Positions 7,428 through 16,349 are shown, counted from the stretch's first letter. The stretch: DNA of 25,410 bases from UBA6165 sp044233745 (GCA_044233745.1 JBIIJN010000035.1:1-25410), one strand, 5' to 3'. Numbers and translations: made by a program. Notes: generated by a model from the sequence alone, not told the origin.

Positions 7428-8870
7428 TTAATATTTTACAAAAACATTCTTGGCTTCGGTGAAAAAACGCAGGGCCTCCCAGCCTCCTTCTCTTCCTACG
7501 CCAGAATTTTTCATGCCACCAAAAGGTGTTCTGAGGTCGCGAACCAACCAAGAGTTGATCCACACAATTCCGCTTTGCAATTCGTTGGCCATCCGGTGGG
7601 CGCGCTTCAAATTAGATGTCCAAAGGGTAGCGCTCAAACCATATTCAGTAGCATTCGCCATCATCAGCACGTCGTCTTCTGTATCAAAAGGCGTTAAAGT
7701 AACCACTGGTCCAAAAATTTCTTCTAAGTTGGTTCTACAATTGAACGCCAACCCTTCAATAACTGTTGGAGCAATGTAATAACCTTGGTCAAACGGTGCC
7801 TCCAAGTGTGCCCGATGACCCCCTGTAAGTACTGTTCCGCCCTCTTCTCGTGCCAAATCCACATAAGACAAAACTTTATTCATGTGGGATTCAGAAACAA
7901 CAGCCCCCAGTTTTGCTTCGGGGTCGTTTGGATTAGAAACCTTCATTTTACTTACGCGATCCACAAAAGCATCCCGGAATTTATCGTAAAGCGGTCGCTC
8001 TATAAAAATGCGCGAACCACACAAACAAATTTGTCCTTGGTTGGCAAAAGAAGAGCGCAAAGTGGTGTTCAACATATCATCAAAATCACAATCCGCAAAT
8101 ATGATATTCGGATTTTTTCCACCTAGTTCGAGAGAAAGCTTTTTAAACAGCGGTGCGGCGATTGAGGCAATGGATTTACCCGTTTGTGTGCCCCCTGTGA
8201 ACGAAATCGCTTTCACGTTGGGGTGTTTCACCATCACTTCTCCTACTTCGTGACCAAGTCCATGCACAATATTCAATACGCCATCCGGTAAGCCAGCATC
8301 TTTGCACACTTCTGCAAGCAAATAAGCCGTCATTGGCGTCACTTCAGAGGGTTTCGCTACCACCGTGTTTCCAGCGGCTAAAGCGGGCGCTATTTTCCAT
8401 GAAAACAAATACAAAGGCAAGTTCCATGGAGAAATACAGGCCACAACCCCAATGGGTTTTCTGAGCGTATAATTTACGCCAAGACCCTCCATTTGATGTG
8501 ATTCGGAAGCAAAATGCAAAATGCCTGTAGCAAAAAACTCAAAATTTGAAATCGCCCTTGGTATGTCGACTTGAGCGGCCAACTTGAGTGGTTTTCCATT
8601 GTCTTTGGATTCTGCTGCCACAAACTCATCCATGCGCATTCTAATACCATCGGCAATGCGCATCATCACAGCACTGCGCTCCTCTTTGGTAGTCAGAGAC
8701 CAAGATTGATATGCTTTTGTTGCCGCTTCAATAGCCGATTCTGCGTCTTTATGATTCGATCGCGGAATGTGTGAATACACTTGACCTGTGGCTGGTTCAT
8801 AGTTGTCCAAATACTGCCCATCTGCTGGTGAACAAAGCTTTCCGTCAATGTAGTTTTTGATTTGAAACAT
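7428..8870 (-). CDS. Aldehyde dehydrogenase, 2-amino/2-hydroxymuconic semialdehyde type (ALDH8-like)
   Basis: I place the start at the ATG 8868-8870 (480 residues) because the family N-terminus 'FQIKNYIDGK' follows it. A longer frame from a TTG adds only a hydrophobic tail unlike the family. NAD-dependent ALDHs oxidise aldehydes to acids. Visible are 'SPWN' (Asn150), 'AKPSE' (Lys173), 'FTGG' (224-227), the general base Glu248 in 'LELGGKNP', the nucleophile Cys282 in 'NQGQIC' and 'EIFGPV' (384-389). The C-terminal 'NSWLVRDLRTPFGGMKNSG' (439-457) is characteristic of muconic semialdehyde dehydrogenases, which act in kynurenine/tryptophan or catechol meta-cleavage breakdown. No other gene of those pathways is nearby, so the substrate is inferred from family only. 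The gene follows the response regulator by 78 bases. Confidence 0.88.
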   Translation of the reverse strand: MFQIKNYIDGKLCSPADGQYLDNYEPATGQVYSHIPRSNHKDAESAIEAATKAYQSWSLTTKEERSAVMMRIADGIRMRMDEFVAAESKDNGKPLKLAAQVDIPRAISNFEFFATGILHFASESHQMEGLGVNYTLRKPIGVVACISPWNLPLYLFSWKIAPALAAGNTVVAKPSEVTPMTAYLLAEVCKDAGLPDGVLNIVHGLGHEVGEVMVKHPNVKAISFTGGTQTGKSIASIAAPLFKKLSLELGGKNPNIIFADCDFDDMLNTTLRSSFANQGQICLCGSRIFIERPLYDKFRDAFVDRVSKMKVSNPNDPEAKLGAVVSESHMNKVLSYVDLAREEGGTVLTGGHRAHLEAPFDQGYYIAPTVIEGLAFNCRTNLEEIFGPVVTLTPFDTEDDVLMMANATEYGLSATLWTSNLKRAHRMANELQSGIVWINSWLVRDLRTPFGGMKNSGVGREGGWEALRFFTEAKNVFVKY

Positions 8871-8885
8871 CTCAAATATTTTGAG

Positions 8886-8912
8886 CAAAGGTAGCCAAAA
8901 AGCGGGTGACAA
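8886..8912 (-). promoter_or_regulatory. Possible promoter of the aldehyde dehydrogenase gene
   Basis: The minus strand shows TTG (8910-8912), 16 bases, then TACCTTTG (8886-8893), a full -7 match. The spacing is shorter than the usual 17-23 bases, so strength is doubtful. It would give a very short leader before the ATG at 8870 and supports the chosen start. Confidence 0.35.
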
Positions 8913-8948
8913 AAGGAATCGGCCAAACAAGAAAAGACAAAAAATCAA

Positions 8949-9632
8949 TCAAGGCGTAAATTTATAACCCACTCCTCGAATTGAATGAAACAACAAGGGA
9001 TTCTTGGCGTCTTTTTCGAAAATTTTTCTGAAATTCAAAATATAATTATCAATTGTGCGTGTGGTTGGAAATTGATCAACACCCCAAATTTCATCTAAAA
9101 TTTTATCGCGTGCTACAACTTCATGGGCATGTCGAGCAAACAGTTGCAACAACGCCACTTCTCTTTTGGTAAGCTGGGCAAGTTCTATACCATTCAACAT
9201 CACTTGATAAGTTCTAAAGTTCACTTCAAAATCACCGATTTTCAAATCTTGAGCTTCGTCCATGGACTCGCTTTTTCCAGCCAAAACAGACACGCGGAGC
9301 AACAGTTCTTCAAGGTCAAAAGGTTTTGGCAAATAATCGTTCGCCCCTAATTTTAAGCCCGCGATTCTGTCGGCGCTTGTTCCTTTTGCCGAGAGAAATA
9401 AAATCGGAACCTGAGAATTTTTTCTAATTTCTACACAAACATCTAGGCCACTTACGAAAGGCATCATAACATCCAAGACAACCAATGCAAACCGGTTGAT
9501 TCCTGGCATGAGATCTAAGGCTTTTTTGCCATCACCCAGCGCCACTACTTCGTAGCCCTCAGCTTCCAAATTAAAGGCAATCATCTGCCGCAGACTTTGT
9601 TCGTCTTCAACAACTAAAATTCGTTTTTTCAT
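8949..9632 (-). CDS. OmpR/PhoB-family response regulator (orphan here)
   Basis: I use the ATG at 9630-9632 (227 residues), because the only upstream option is a TTG inside the T-tract of the preceding terminator. The receiver domain (about 1-118) has the acidic pocket Glu9-Asp10-Glu11, phospho-acceptor Asp54 in 'VVLDVMMP' and Lys103 in 'LPKPFD'. The winged-helix DNA-binding domain (about 128-227) has 'LTKREVALLQLFARH', 'DEIWG', 'TTRTIDNYILNFRKIF' and the final 'IRGVGYKFTP'. This is an activated-by-phosphorylation transcription factor. No histidine kinase gene is adjacent, since upstream is a terminated beta-barrel gene and downstream is the aldehyde dehydrogenase. The cognate kinase and targets cannot be read here. 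Control of the downstream metabolic genes is possible but unproven. Confidence 0.93.
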   Translation of the reverse strand: MKKRILVVEDEQSLRQMIAFNLEAEGYEVVALGDGKKALDLMPGINRFALVVLDVMMPFVSGLDVCVEIRKNSQVPILFLSAKGTSADRIAGLKLGANDYLPKPFDLEELLLRVSVLAGKSESMDEAQDLKIGDFEVNFRTYQVMLNGIELAQLTKREVALLQLFARHAHEVVARDKILDEIWGVDQFPTTRTIDNYILNFRKIFEKDAKNPLLFHSIRGVGYKFTP

Positions 9633-9642
9633 ATGCCTAGTC

Positions 9643-9672
9643 AAAAAAAAAGCGGGCCAAAAGAACCCGCTT
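9643..9672 (-). terminator. Intrinsic terminator after the beta-barrel gene
   Basis: On the minus strand AAGCGGG (9666-9672), a 9-base loop and CCCGCTT (9650-9656) form a 7-bp GC-rich stem followed by an unbroken run of nine T. It lies about 20 bases after the stop of the gene at 9692. It separates that transcription unit from the response regulator, whose ATG starts 11 bases further on. Confidence 0.88.
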
Positions 9673-9691
9673 CATTAAAAATATTAATCCT

Positions 9692-10426
9692 CTATCTTCC
9701 ACCAATTGTGGCAAAGTTAAAACCAACAAAAGCCATAAGCATCTGATGATTGATAGTCAGTTTTCCAGGCTCATGATCGGCAGCGTTCATGAAAGACCTA
9801 TAAAAGCGAACGCCTACACGGAATCCAACTTGCATTTCGAAAAGAAAACCAGCAGACAGACCGATCTCAAAAGGGCTATACTCAAACGTTGGTTTATTGG
9901 AATTCACTCTTAGAATCGTTTCTTGACCCGAAACACTCACCAGGGTGGTATGGTCAACATCATATTTTGCCGAGAGCATATATGACGCTTGCAAACCCCC
10001 AAAGAAGCCCAACAAGTTGGCGTCTCCAAACTTACCTTTCTTGAATACCAAGTTGTATCTGAAATGAACAGGCAAATCCAAATACATCATGTTTTGTAAG
10101 GCATGAGATTCATTGAAGTAAAAGATTTCATCGTTTACTTCCTGGGTCGAATTCGAATACGTTGTGTGTGTTCTAGTAGTAATTAAAAGTTCTGCCTGCA
10201 CACCATAAGTTTGATCTCTTCCCGCTAAATTATAATAGCCGTAAAGACCAAAATTAGCTCCCAAACCCCTATACTCATTGGTATTGGTAAGTGTATCGGG
10301 CGAAGACATTTTATACGAGGGCATATTGTAGTTAACCCCTGCGTTCACGCCCAGCTTAAGCTGACTGCTTGCCGCAAAAGATAAACAAGCCAAAAACATA
10401 GTGGCAAAAAGTTTATTCAAATTCAT
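9692..10426 (-). CDS. PorT-like outer-membrane beta-barrel protein
   Basis: The ATG at 10424-10426 starts a clear signal peptide (MNLNKLFATMFLACLSFAASSQ), giving 244 residues; the frame upstream is hydrophilic and non-ATG. The mature part starts with 'LKLGVNAGVNYNMPSY', typical of the outer-membrane beta-barrel (OMP_b-brl_2/PorT) family of Bacteroidota. It continues as alternating strands with Tyr/Phe/Gly, such as 'FGLYGYYNLAG' and 'VGFRVGVRFYRSF', and ends in 'MAFVGFNFATIGGR'. It lies 13 bases after the thioredoxin-like lipoprotein gene, so they share a transcript, which ends at the terminator at 9643-9672. Members of this family have varied or unknown roles in secretion, transport or adhesion. 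Nothing here narrows that down. Confidence 0.82.
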   Translation of the reverse strand: MNLNKLFATMFLACLSFAASSQLKLGVNAGVNYNMPSYKMSSPDTLTNTNEYRGLGANFGLYGYYNLAGRDQTYGVQAELLITTRTHTTYSNSTQEVNDEIFYFNESHALQNMMYLDLPVHFRYNLVFKKGKFGDANLLGFFGGLQASYMLSAKYDVDHTTLVSVSGQETILRVNSNKPTFEYSPFEIGLSAGFLFEMQVGFRVGVRFYRSFMNAADHEPGKLTINHQMLMAFVGFNFATIGGR

Positions 10427-10439
10427 AGAAAAGAGGCTG

Positions 10440-11213
10440 TTATTTTGTAAACGCATTTAAGAATACGAATTGCCCGTCTACCTTTCTAAAGTAAATCATA
10501 CCAATAGAAATCTTGCTGTTTTCCCAATGCGGCTGTTTGGTGCCTTTAAAATTGAAATTCAAAGTGTGACCATCTTTAACAGCACCTGCAGAAATCATAT
10601 ATCCCCATTCAAATTTAGAGTCGATGTCCTTGTTTGCCGGAAAAGCAACATCAGCAACATACCTTTTGTGTACAGTATTTGGTGTGTCTGGATGACTGTT
10701 TTGAGCACCAACAATATCATCAACGATAATAAATGGAGCTAAATAAACCTCACCTTCATAATCAGTAAAAAACTTGGTTGTGGTTCTGATATTCATATCA
10801 TTTCCAGAAAAATCAATTTCATAGTTACCACTCACCACAACGATGTTATTCGGATTGATATGCTCGGCAACCGTGTTGTGTTTGAAGTTTTGGAAAGAAG
10901 TCGGCACGCCACTTCCTATATCAAACATTTCATTCACTTTTTCAAACAAATTATTGCCCCATACGGATTGCGATTCATAAAAAGCATCTTTAAAAGCCAT
11001 TCCTACCACCAAATGTTTGTTTTGCTCAAACAAATCCTGAGTGCCATTTAAACTTTGTCCACAAGGGCCACACCACGTTGCAGTGCGAACACCTAAAACG
11101 CCCATGTTTTTCTTTTCAACCTCAAGGGTTGGCGTTTCCTGAAGATCAGATACTGGTTTTTTACAAGCTGTCAAAGCGGCTAAAACAAGCGGGATATAGA
11201 TAAGCTTTTTCAT
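10440..11213 (-). CDS. Thioredoxin-like / Omp28-related lipoprotein with CGPC motif
   Basis: The protein has 257 residues. The signal peptide ends in a lipobox, 'LTACKK', with Cys17 as the lipid anchor. Residues 40-70 read 'LGVRTATWCGPCGQSLNGTQ' with Cys48-Gly-Pro-Cys51, the active-site motif of thioredoxins. The rest ('VVSGNYEIDFSGNDMNIRTT', 'YLAPFIIVDD', 'HKRYVADVAF') resembles Omp28-related Bacteroidota lipoproteins, which pair a thioredoxin-like start with a beta-sandwich. I infer a periplasm-facing thiol-disulfide role or a scaffold derived from one. A consensus promoter lies 44 bases upstream, and the beta-barrel gene follows after 13 bases. A common job for the pair is plausible but unproven. 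Confidence 0.82.
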   Translation of the reverse strand: MKKLIYIPLVLAALTACKKPVSDLQETPTLEVEKKNMGVLGVRTATWCGPCGQSLNGTQDLFEQNKHLVVGMAFKDAFYESQSVWGNNLFEKVNEMFDIGSGVPTSFQNFKHNTVAEHINPNNIVVVSGNYEIDFSGNDMNIRTTTKFFTDYEGEVYLAPFIIVDDIVGAQNSHPDTPNTVHKRYVADVAFPANKDIDSKFEWGYMISAGAVKDGHTLNFNFKGTKQPHWENSKISIGMIYFRKVDGQFVFLNAFTK

Positions 11214-11256
11214 AGTTTATGGTTTGAAAATTGAATTTATTATTCTTATTAACGAG

Positions 11257-11287
11257 CAAAAGTAATTTATTTCTAATACTTTACAAA
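11257..11287 (-). promoter_or_regulatory. Bacteroidota-type promoter for the Omp28-like/beta-barrel operon
   Basis: The minus strand reads TTTG (11284-11287), 19 bases, then TACTTTTG (11257-11264), a full match to the phylum consensus with ideal spacing. Transcription would start near 11250, giving a leader of about 37 bases. The rest of this 258-base divergent intergenic region (11214-11471) shows no gene and no equally good promoter for the plus-strand penicillin-binding protein. Confidence 0.78.
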
Positions 11288-11471
11288 CATTTTGGCGTCC
11301 AATTCTTGAAAACCTAAATGTTTCACCCTTTTAAAACGCACAAAACTTCAAAAATGTTGCATCTTGCTTAAAATATCTAATTCCTCCATAGCACTAAGAA
11401 TCGCCACACCGTGAATAATTCATCGTTTTATTGTTCTTTTTTCTAATTTTACCGCATTATTGCCATATCTC

Positions 11472-13805
11472 ATGACAAAGAAAAAAAACACACCTCCTCA
11501 ACCTTCGAGAAGACTCGTAAAAGTTTTGTGGATTTTAGGACTCTCGCCTTTTGTAATCCTAGCCGCATTGGTGCTTATCGCGTCCTTTAATCTTCCCGAT
11601 TCTAAAACACTCGAGAATCCACCAGATATTCAGGCCTCTATTGTTTTTGCTGACAATGGCGTTGAAATGGGCAGATACTGGAGGGTAAACCGCGTAAACC
11701 TCGACTACAATGAGGTTTCGCAAAACATGTTTTCTGCTCTTATAGCGACCGAAGACGCCAGATTTTACGGTCATAATGGCATAGATTTTAGAGCGCTTGG
11801 AAGAGCAGTTGTTGGTGGTGTAACTGGACGAGAAGCGGGCGGAGCAAGTACTATTTCACAACAATTGGCTAAACTGCTTTTTTCTGAGCGGGCACGCACA
11901 AAACTACAACGCCTCTGGCAAAAAATTAAAGAGAACATCTTAGCAACCAAACTAGAACGACAGCATTCGAAAGAAGAAATCATGACCATGTATTTCAATC
12001 GTTTCGACTTCTTATACAACGCTGTTGGTGTAGGAACAGCAGCCAAAGTGTATTTCAACAAAAAAGCAGCTGAACTGAATATGCAAGAAGCAGCCATGTT
12101 GGTGGGGATGTTGAAAAACCCCGACTTATACAATCCGCGCAAGTTCCCTGAAAGAGCTTTAAACCGAAGAAACACGGTGTTAGACCAATGGGTGAAGTTT
12201 AGCGATTCCGAAGGTGTTACGGTTAAAATGACCCAAGAAATGTGTGACTCATTGAAAAAGCTTCCCATTGTTTTGGATTATCAAATTGCCGATCACAAAA
12301 GAGGCATTGCTCCTTATTTTAGAGAAGTTTTACGACAAGACTTGAATAAAATATTAAACGAAAAGGACGACAACGGAAAACTCAAATACGCCAAGGAAGA
12401 CGGAACCGCTTATAATTTGTATGAGGATGGATTAAAAATCTACACCACCATCAACGTTGAATATCAAGTGGCCGCCGAAAAAGCAGTTGAAAAGCACCTT
12501 AAAGAACAACTGCAACCAGAATTTGATAAAAACAATAGAAGAACTAGAAACTTTCCTTTTTCCAACCGCGTTAGTTCTGACCAAGTTGATCTGTTAATGA
12601 ACTCAGCGAGAAAAAGATCAGGGCGCTATAAAAACGGCAAATCTTTGGGGCTTTCAGACAGAGAAATAATGGCGGAATTTGATGTTCCAGCAAAAATGAC
12701 TGTGTTTAGCTGGTCTGGTGAAATTGACACCGTGATGACGCCCAACGATTCTATTCGCTACTATAAGTCCTTTTTGCGTTCCGGTCTCATTTCTATTGAA
12801 CCCCAAACTGGTTTTGTGAAAGCTTGGGTAGGCGGAATTAACTTCGATCATTTTGCTTATGACCAAGTGAAACAAGGAAAAAGGCAGGTTGGATCAACCA
12901 TAAAACCCTTTATTTACAGCGCTGCTATTCGTTTTGGTGTGACCACCCCCTGTTCTACTTACCCAATCATCCGCTATTGTATTCAAATACCACACGGCAA
13001 AGGTTACAAATCGTGGTGTCCGAGAGGAGCAACAGGCGGAAGTACCAGTGTAAAAGGCGCGTTGGCAAATTCCTCCAACCCGATTACCGTTTTACTTATG
13101 TCAAAAATGGGCGCCACTCAAGGTCCTGAAGCTGTGGCTCAGCTCATGCGCGATTTGGGTATAGAATTGCGGGAAGAAGACATCACACCATCGATGTGTT
13201 TGGGCTCTATGGACCTGTCTCTTTTCGAGTTGGTGGGCGCCCAGGCAGCATTTGCCAATAAAGGTTTGTTCATCAAGCCAACAGTGATAATGCGCATTGA
13301 AGACCGCTACGGCAAAGTAATTTATGAGCCAGAAGCAGAAACCAAAGAAGCCATGAGCGAAGAATTGGCGTATACAACCGTAACCATGATGAAAGGCGCC
13401 ATTTCAGGCGGAACAGCTACAAGTTTGCGCTCAAGCCGACCATGGGGCGGAATTACGTACCCAACCGCGGGCAAAACAGGAACCACTCAAAACAACTCCG
13501 ACGGCTGGTTTATTGGAATCACGCCCGATTTGGTTACTGGTGTATGGGTAGGCGCAGAAGATCGTGCTGTTCGTTTTCAGTCTATGGCTTGGGGACAAGG
13601 CGCAAGAATGGCACTACCCATTTATGGTTACTACATGCAACATCTTTATAAGAACCCCAAAGTAAAAATATCCAAAGGAGACTTTGAGGCGCCAGAGGGT
13701 TATGAAAACTGTAAGTACAACGTGTTTTGCTTAAACCCAGAATATGATGACCGTGGTGACATACACAACCAAACTCTCTTGCCAGATGGCATTAACCCAT
13801 TTTAA
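11472..13805 (+). CDS. mrcA: Class A penicillin-binding protein (PBP1A type)
   Basis: The ATG at 11472 is preferred over a TTG four codons upstream; the product is 777 residues. One membrane anchor (about 17-38) follows a Lys/Arg-rich cytoplasmic tail. The GT51 glycosyltransferase domain (about 65-240) has the catalytic Glu94 in 'ATEDARFYGHNGID', 'GASTISQQLAKLL' (125-137) and 'KIKE...ERQHSKEEI'. The transpeptidase domain has Ser475-x2-Lys478 in 'VGSTIKPF', 'SSN' (534-536) and 'KTG' (668-670). It polymerises lipid II glycan chains and cross-links the peptides in the periplasm. Three cysteines in the transpeptidase domain (494, 503, 516) lie close together and could form a disulfide. The next gene, scoA, starts 8 bases later, so they are probably co-transcribed despite unrelated jobs. 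Confidence 0.95.
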   Translation: MTKKKNTPPQPSRRLVKVLWILGLSPFVILAALVLIASFNLPDSKTLENPPDIQASIVFADNGVEMGRYWRVNRVNLDYNEVSQNMFSALIATEDARFYGHNGIDFRALGRAVVGGVTGREAGGASTISQQLAKLLFSERARTKLQRLWQKIKENILATKLERQHSKEEIMTMYFNRFDFLYNAVGVGTAAKVYFNKKAAELNMQEAAMLVGMLKNPDLYNPRKFPERALNRRNTVLDQWVKFSDSEGVTVKMTQEMCDSLKKLPIVLDYQIADHKRGIAPYFREVLRQDLNKILNEKDDNGKLKYAKEDGTAYNLYEDGLKIYTTINVEYQVAAEKAVEKHLKEQLQPEFDKNNRRTRNFPFSNRVSSDQVDLLMNSARKRSGRYKNGKSLGLSDREIMAEFDVPAKMTVFSWSGEIDTVMTPNDSIRYYKSFLRSGLISIEPQTGFVKAWVGGINFDHFAYDQVKQGKRQVGSTIKPFIYSAAIRFGVTTPCSTYPIIRYCIQIPHGKGYKSWCPRGATGGSTSVKGALANSSNPITVLLMSKMGATQGPEAVAQLMRDLGIELREEDITPSMCLGSMDLSLFELVGAQAAFANKGLFIKPTVIMRIEDRYGKVIYEPEAETKEAMSEELAYTTVTMMKGAISGGTATSLRSSRPWGGITYPTAGKTGTTQNNSDGWFIGITPDLVTGVWVGAEDRAVRFQSMAWGQGARMALPIYGYYMQHLYKNPKVKISKGDFEAPEGYENCKYNVFCLNPEYDDRGDIHNQTLLPDGINPF

Positions 13806-13813
13806 ATTTTAGC

Positions 13814-14506
13814 ATGAAAAAGACCGTTAAAAACGTGCAAGAAGCGTTAATTGGCATTGAAGACAATATGACCCTGATGTTGGGTGGTTTTGGACTTTGT
13901 GGCATTCCTGAAAATAGCATTGCAGAATTGGTTAGACTTGGTGTTAAAAACCTCACTTGTATATCTAACAATGCAGGCGTTGATGACTTTGGGCTTGGCT
14001 TGTTATTGCAAAATAGACAAATCAAAAAAATGATTTCTTCGTATGTAGGAGAAAATGATGAATTCGAACGCCAAATGCTGAGTGGAGAATTGGAGGTCGA
14101 TTTAATTCCACAAGGTTCATTGGCCGAACGTTGCCGAGCAGGAGGCGCAGGAATTCCAGCTTTTTTTACTCCGGCTGGTTATGGCACAGAAGTGGCAGAA
14201 GGAAAAGAAATGCGCATCTTCAACGGTAAACCACATATTTTAGAAGCTGCCCTCACAGCAGATTTTGCAATTGTAAAAGCCTGGAAGGGTGATACAGAAG
14301 GGAATTTAATATACAAAGCCACGGCCCGAAACTTCAACCCGATGATGGCTATGGCTGGGAAAATAACCATTGCAGAGGTAGAAGAGTTGGTTCCCGCTGG
14401 ATCTCTCGACCCCGACATGATTCATACGCCAGGCATTTTTGTTCAGCGCATTTTTCAAGGAGAAAAGTTTGAAAAACGAATCGAGAAAAGAACCGTTCGT
14501 CAATAA
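13814..14506 (+). CDS. scoA: 3-oxoacid (succinyl-CoA:acetoacetate) CoA-transferase subunit A
   Basis: The 230-residue subunit has the family length. The enzyme moves CoA between succinyl-CoA and acetoacetate in the cytosol, linking ketone bodies and leucine breakdown to the TCA cycle. Diagnostic segments are 'MLGGFGLCGIPENS' (22-35), 'SNNAG' (51-55), 'SSYVGEN' (75-81), 'GAGIPAFFTPAGYGT' and 'FAIVKAWKGDTEGNLIY'. Subunit A provides the CoA-binding side, and the catalytic Glu is on subunit B. Normally scoB follows directly, but here a 1.8-kb glycosyltransferase gene intervenes and scoB begins at 16403. The ATG at 13814 lies 8 bases after the penicillin-binding protein gene. No frame disruption is visible. 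Confidence 0.95.
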   Translation: MKKTVKNVQEALIGIEDNMTLMLGGFGLCGIPENSIAELVRLGVKNLTCISNNAGVDDFGLGLLLQNRQIKKMISSYVGENDEFERQMLSGELEVDLIPQGSLAERCRAGGAGIPAFFTPAGYGTEVAEGKEMRIFNGKPHILEAALTADFAIVKAWKGDTEGNLIYKATARNFNPMMAMAGKITIAEVEELVPAGSLDPDMIHTPGIFVQRIFQGEKFEKRIEKRTVRQ

Positions 14507-14543
14507 AATGTTGATTTAAACATCTATAAATCCGATTAATAAA

Positions 14544-16349
14544 TTGATAGTTCGCGTTCTTCGTTCAGAACAGACAAGCGTTTTTCTCGTTGGCCTTTTG
14601 CTATCGATTTATTTGGTTTTGCGGGCCATTTATACGCCCATGTTGCACGATGAAATTGCAACTTTTTTCTATTTCATTCAAACCAATGATTTTTTACCGC
14701 CCAATGCGCATTGGGACGCGAACAACCATGTGCTGAACTCCTTTTTAGGGCATTTAAGTTATCAATTTTTTGGCGACGCTCCTTGGGCGCTTAGACTGCC
14801 CAATGTTGTAATGTTTCCAATTTATGTGCTTTTTTCATGGAAAATTGTCAATAAAATCAATGTAACCATTATCCGATGGTGTGTTTTTCTGGCCTTGGTG
14901 AGCACCACCTACACCTTCGAATACTTCGCTTTGAGTCGAGGTTACGGCATGTCACTAGGATTCATGATGTGGGGCATTTATTTGTTTTTAAATGCGTGGC
15001 AACAAAACAAAACAACAGGCTACTTTTGGTCTTTGTTGCTCCTGTTTTTGGCTGTTTCTGCTAATTTAACATTGATTTACGTTTTTTTGATGCTTGTTCT
15101 GTTGAGCATTTTTGGGCTATTATTGAATCCCATGCAAACCATCCGCAGGAAAACCCTTTTGGCTATACTTTTCCTGACAAACGCAATCATCTTTGCTGGT
15201 CCACTCCTATATTTCTCCTTTGAACTAAAAGCAAGAGGCGCCCTATATTATGGTGGCGACAATTTTATAGAATTTACCCTCATGCCATTGCTAGGCTTGG
15301 TCTTGGGTAGTAAATACATTTTCTCTGCCATTTCGATAATTACAATATTCGTTTTACTTCTAATAGCAACGCTGATTTACTTTTTCAAAAACAAGTTTCG
15401 ACAAGCCATTGAAAAAAGTGTGTTTGCCCTATTATTAACCAGCTCAGTTGCTGCAATTTTCATCAATCACCTGCTACTTGGGGTGAATTATCCTGAAGAT
15501 CGGACCGCCATGTACCTAATTCCATTGTTCTTTTTGAGTATTGGATTTGCACTACACCATGCGAAAATCACACAATTGAGTTGGTTGGCTCTTCCACTAC
15601 TATTCATCCCGCTAAAATTTACCCAAGAAATAAAAGTCAATCGGGCTTTGTTTTCAATTGAAGAAAGACACATACAGGAATATTTTGATTATATTCAACA
15701 ATCGTCTGTAAATCAATTATTTAAGCCCAGTGTTGGGGGTTATGCCACGCAGAGTTTTTGCTGGTACTATATGAACTACCGAAGCGGAGGAAAACAAAAC
15801 GCCATTCTCTATTCTACTCATCCCGACACCATTTGCGACTATCAAATTGTCAATCAAGGTGTTCAATTAAATGAGCCATTCAAAAAAAACTACACCAAAC
15901 TCAATTCAGCGTCTATAAACAAACATGATTTATACAAGCGCACCAAGTCGTTGCACCAAGATTTAATCGCCCAGAAAGACAGCATCACCAATTGGAATCA
16001 CAGCAACGACGAATTTTTGAACCTCCTAGAACTGACCGCAGATTCCAGCTGGCAAAACAAAGCACTTCTCATAGAAATTCAAGGCATCATTCATGCGCCA
16101 CACCAACCCTTTTATTCCACTTTCAGCGCTTCACAAAAAGACAAGGATTGGTCAGAAATTACCCAAGAGCGCACCTTCTTGAGCTGGATGCGCTATGATT
16201 GGTCAGATGATAACAAAACCTTTGCAACACGCATGATTCTACCCAATATCAACACAGAGGCTGAACACATTCAAATTTTCCTTTGGAACATAAAAAAGCA
16301 ACCCTTCTTAATTAAAAACTGCAAAATCACCGTTTGGCTCTTGCACTAA
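14544..16349 (+). CDS. GT-C fold membrane glycosyltransferase (GT39/ArnT-like)
   Basis: This protein of about 601 residues has roughly ten membrane helices up to about residue 355, then a soluble C-terminal domain (about 370-601). 'TPMLHDEIATFF' (31-42) carries the Asp36-Glu37 pair typical of GT-C enzymes in the first external loop, followed by 'DANNHVLNSFLGHLSYQFFG' (58-77) and 'APWALRLPN' (79-87). Such enzymes use polyprenyl-phosphate sugars to glycosylate lipids or proteins on the periplasmic side. No ATG is available: an in-frame stop lies at 14517-14519 and the first internal Met (position 33) falls within the catalytic loop. A TTG at 14544 is the likely start. The gene sits between scoA and scoB. 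The acceptor is unknown. Confidence 0.8.
   Translation: MIVRVLRSEQTSVFLVGLLLSIYLVLRAIYTPMLHDEIATFFYFIQTNDFLPPNAHWDANNHVLNSFLGHLSYQFFGDAPWALRLPNVVMFPIYVLFSWKIVNKINVTIIRWCVFLALVSTTYTFEYFALSRGYGMSLGFMMWGIYLFLNAWQQNKTTGYFWSLLLLFLAVSANLTLIYVFLMLVLLSIFGLLLNPMQTIRRKTLLAILFLTNAIIFAGPLLYFSFELKARGALYYGGDNFIEFTLMPLLGLVLGSKYIFSAISIITIFVLLLIATLIYFFKNKFRQAIEKSVFALLLTSSVAAIFINHLLLGVNYPEDRTAMYLIPLFFLSIGFALHHAKITQLSWLALPLLFIPLKFTQEIKVNRALFSIEERHIQEYFDYIQQSSVNQLFKPSVGGYATQSFCWYYMNYRSGGKQNAILYSTHPDTICDYQIVNQGVQLNEPFKKNYTKLNSASINKHDLYKRTKSLHQDLIAQKDSITNWNHSNDEFLNLLELTADSSWQNKALLIEIQGIIHAPHQPFYSTFSASQKDKDWSEITQERTFLSWMRYDWSDDNKTFATRMILPNINTEAEHIQIFLWNIKKQPFLIKNCKITVWLLH

Noticed and set aside
8871..8948. N-terminal extension of the aldehyde dehydrogenase as a signal peptide
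   Set aside because: It starts at a TTG, contains the putative promoter, and cytosolic ALDH family members start at the ATG 8870.
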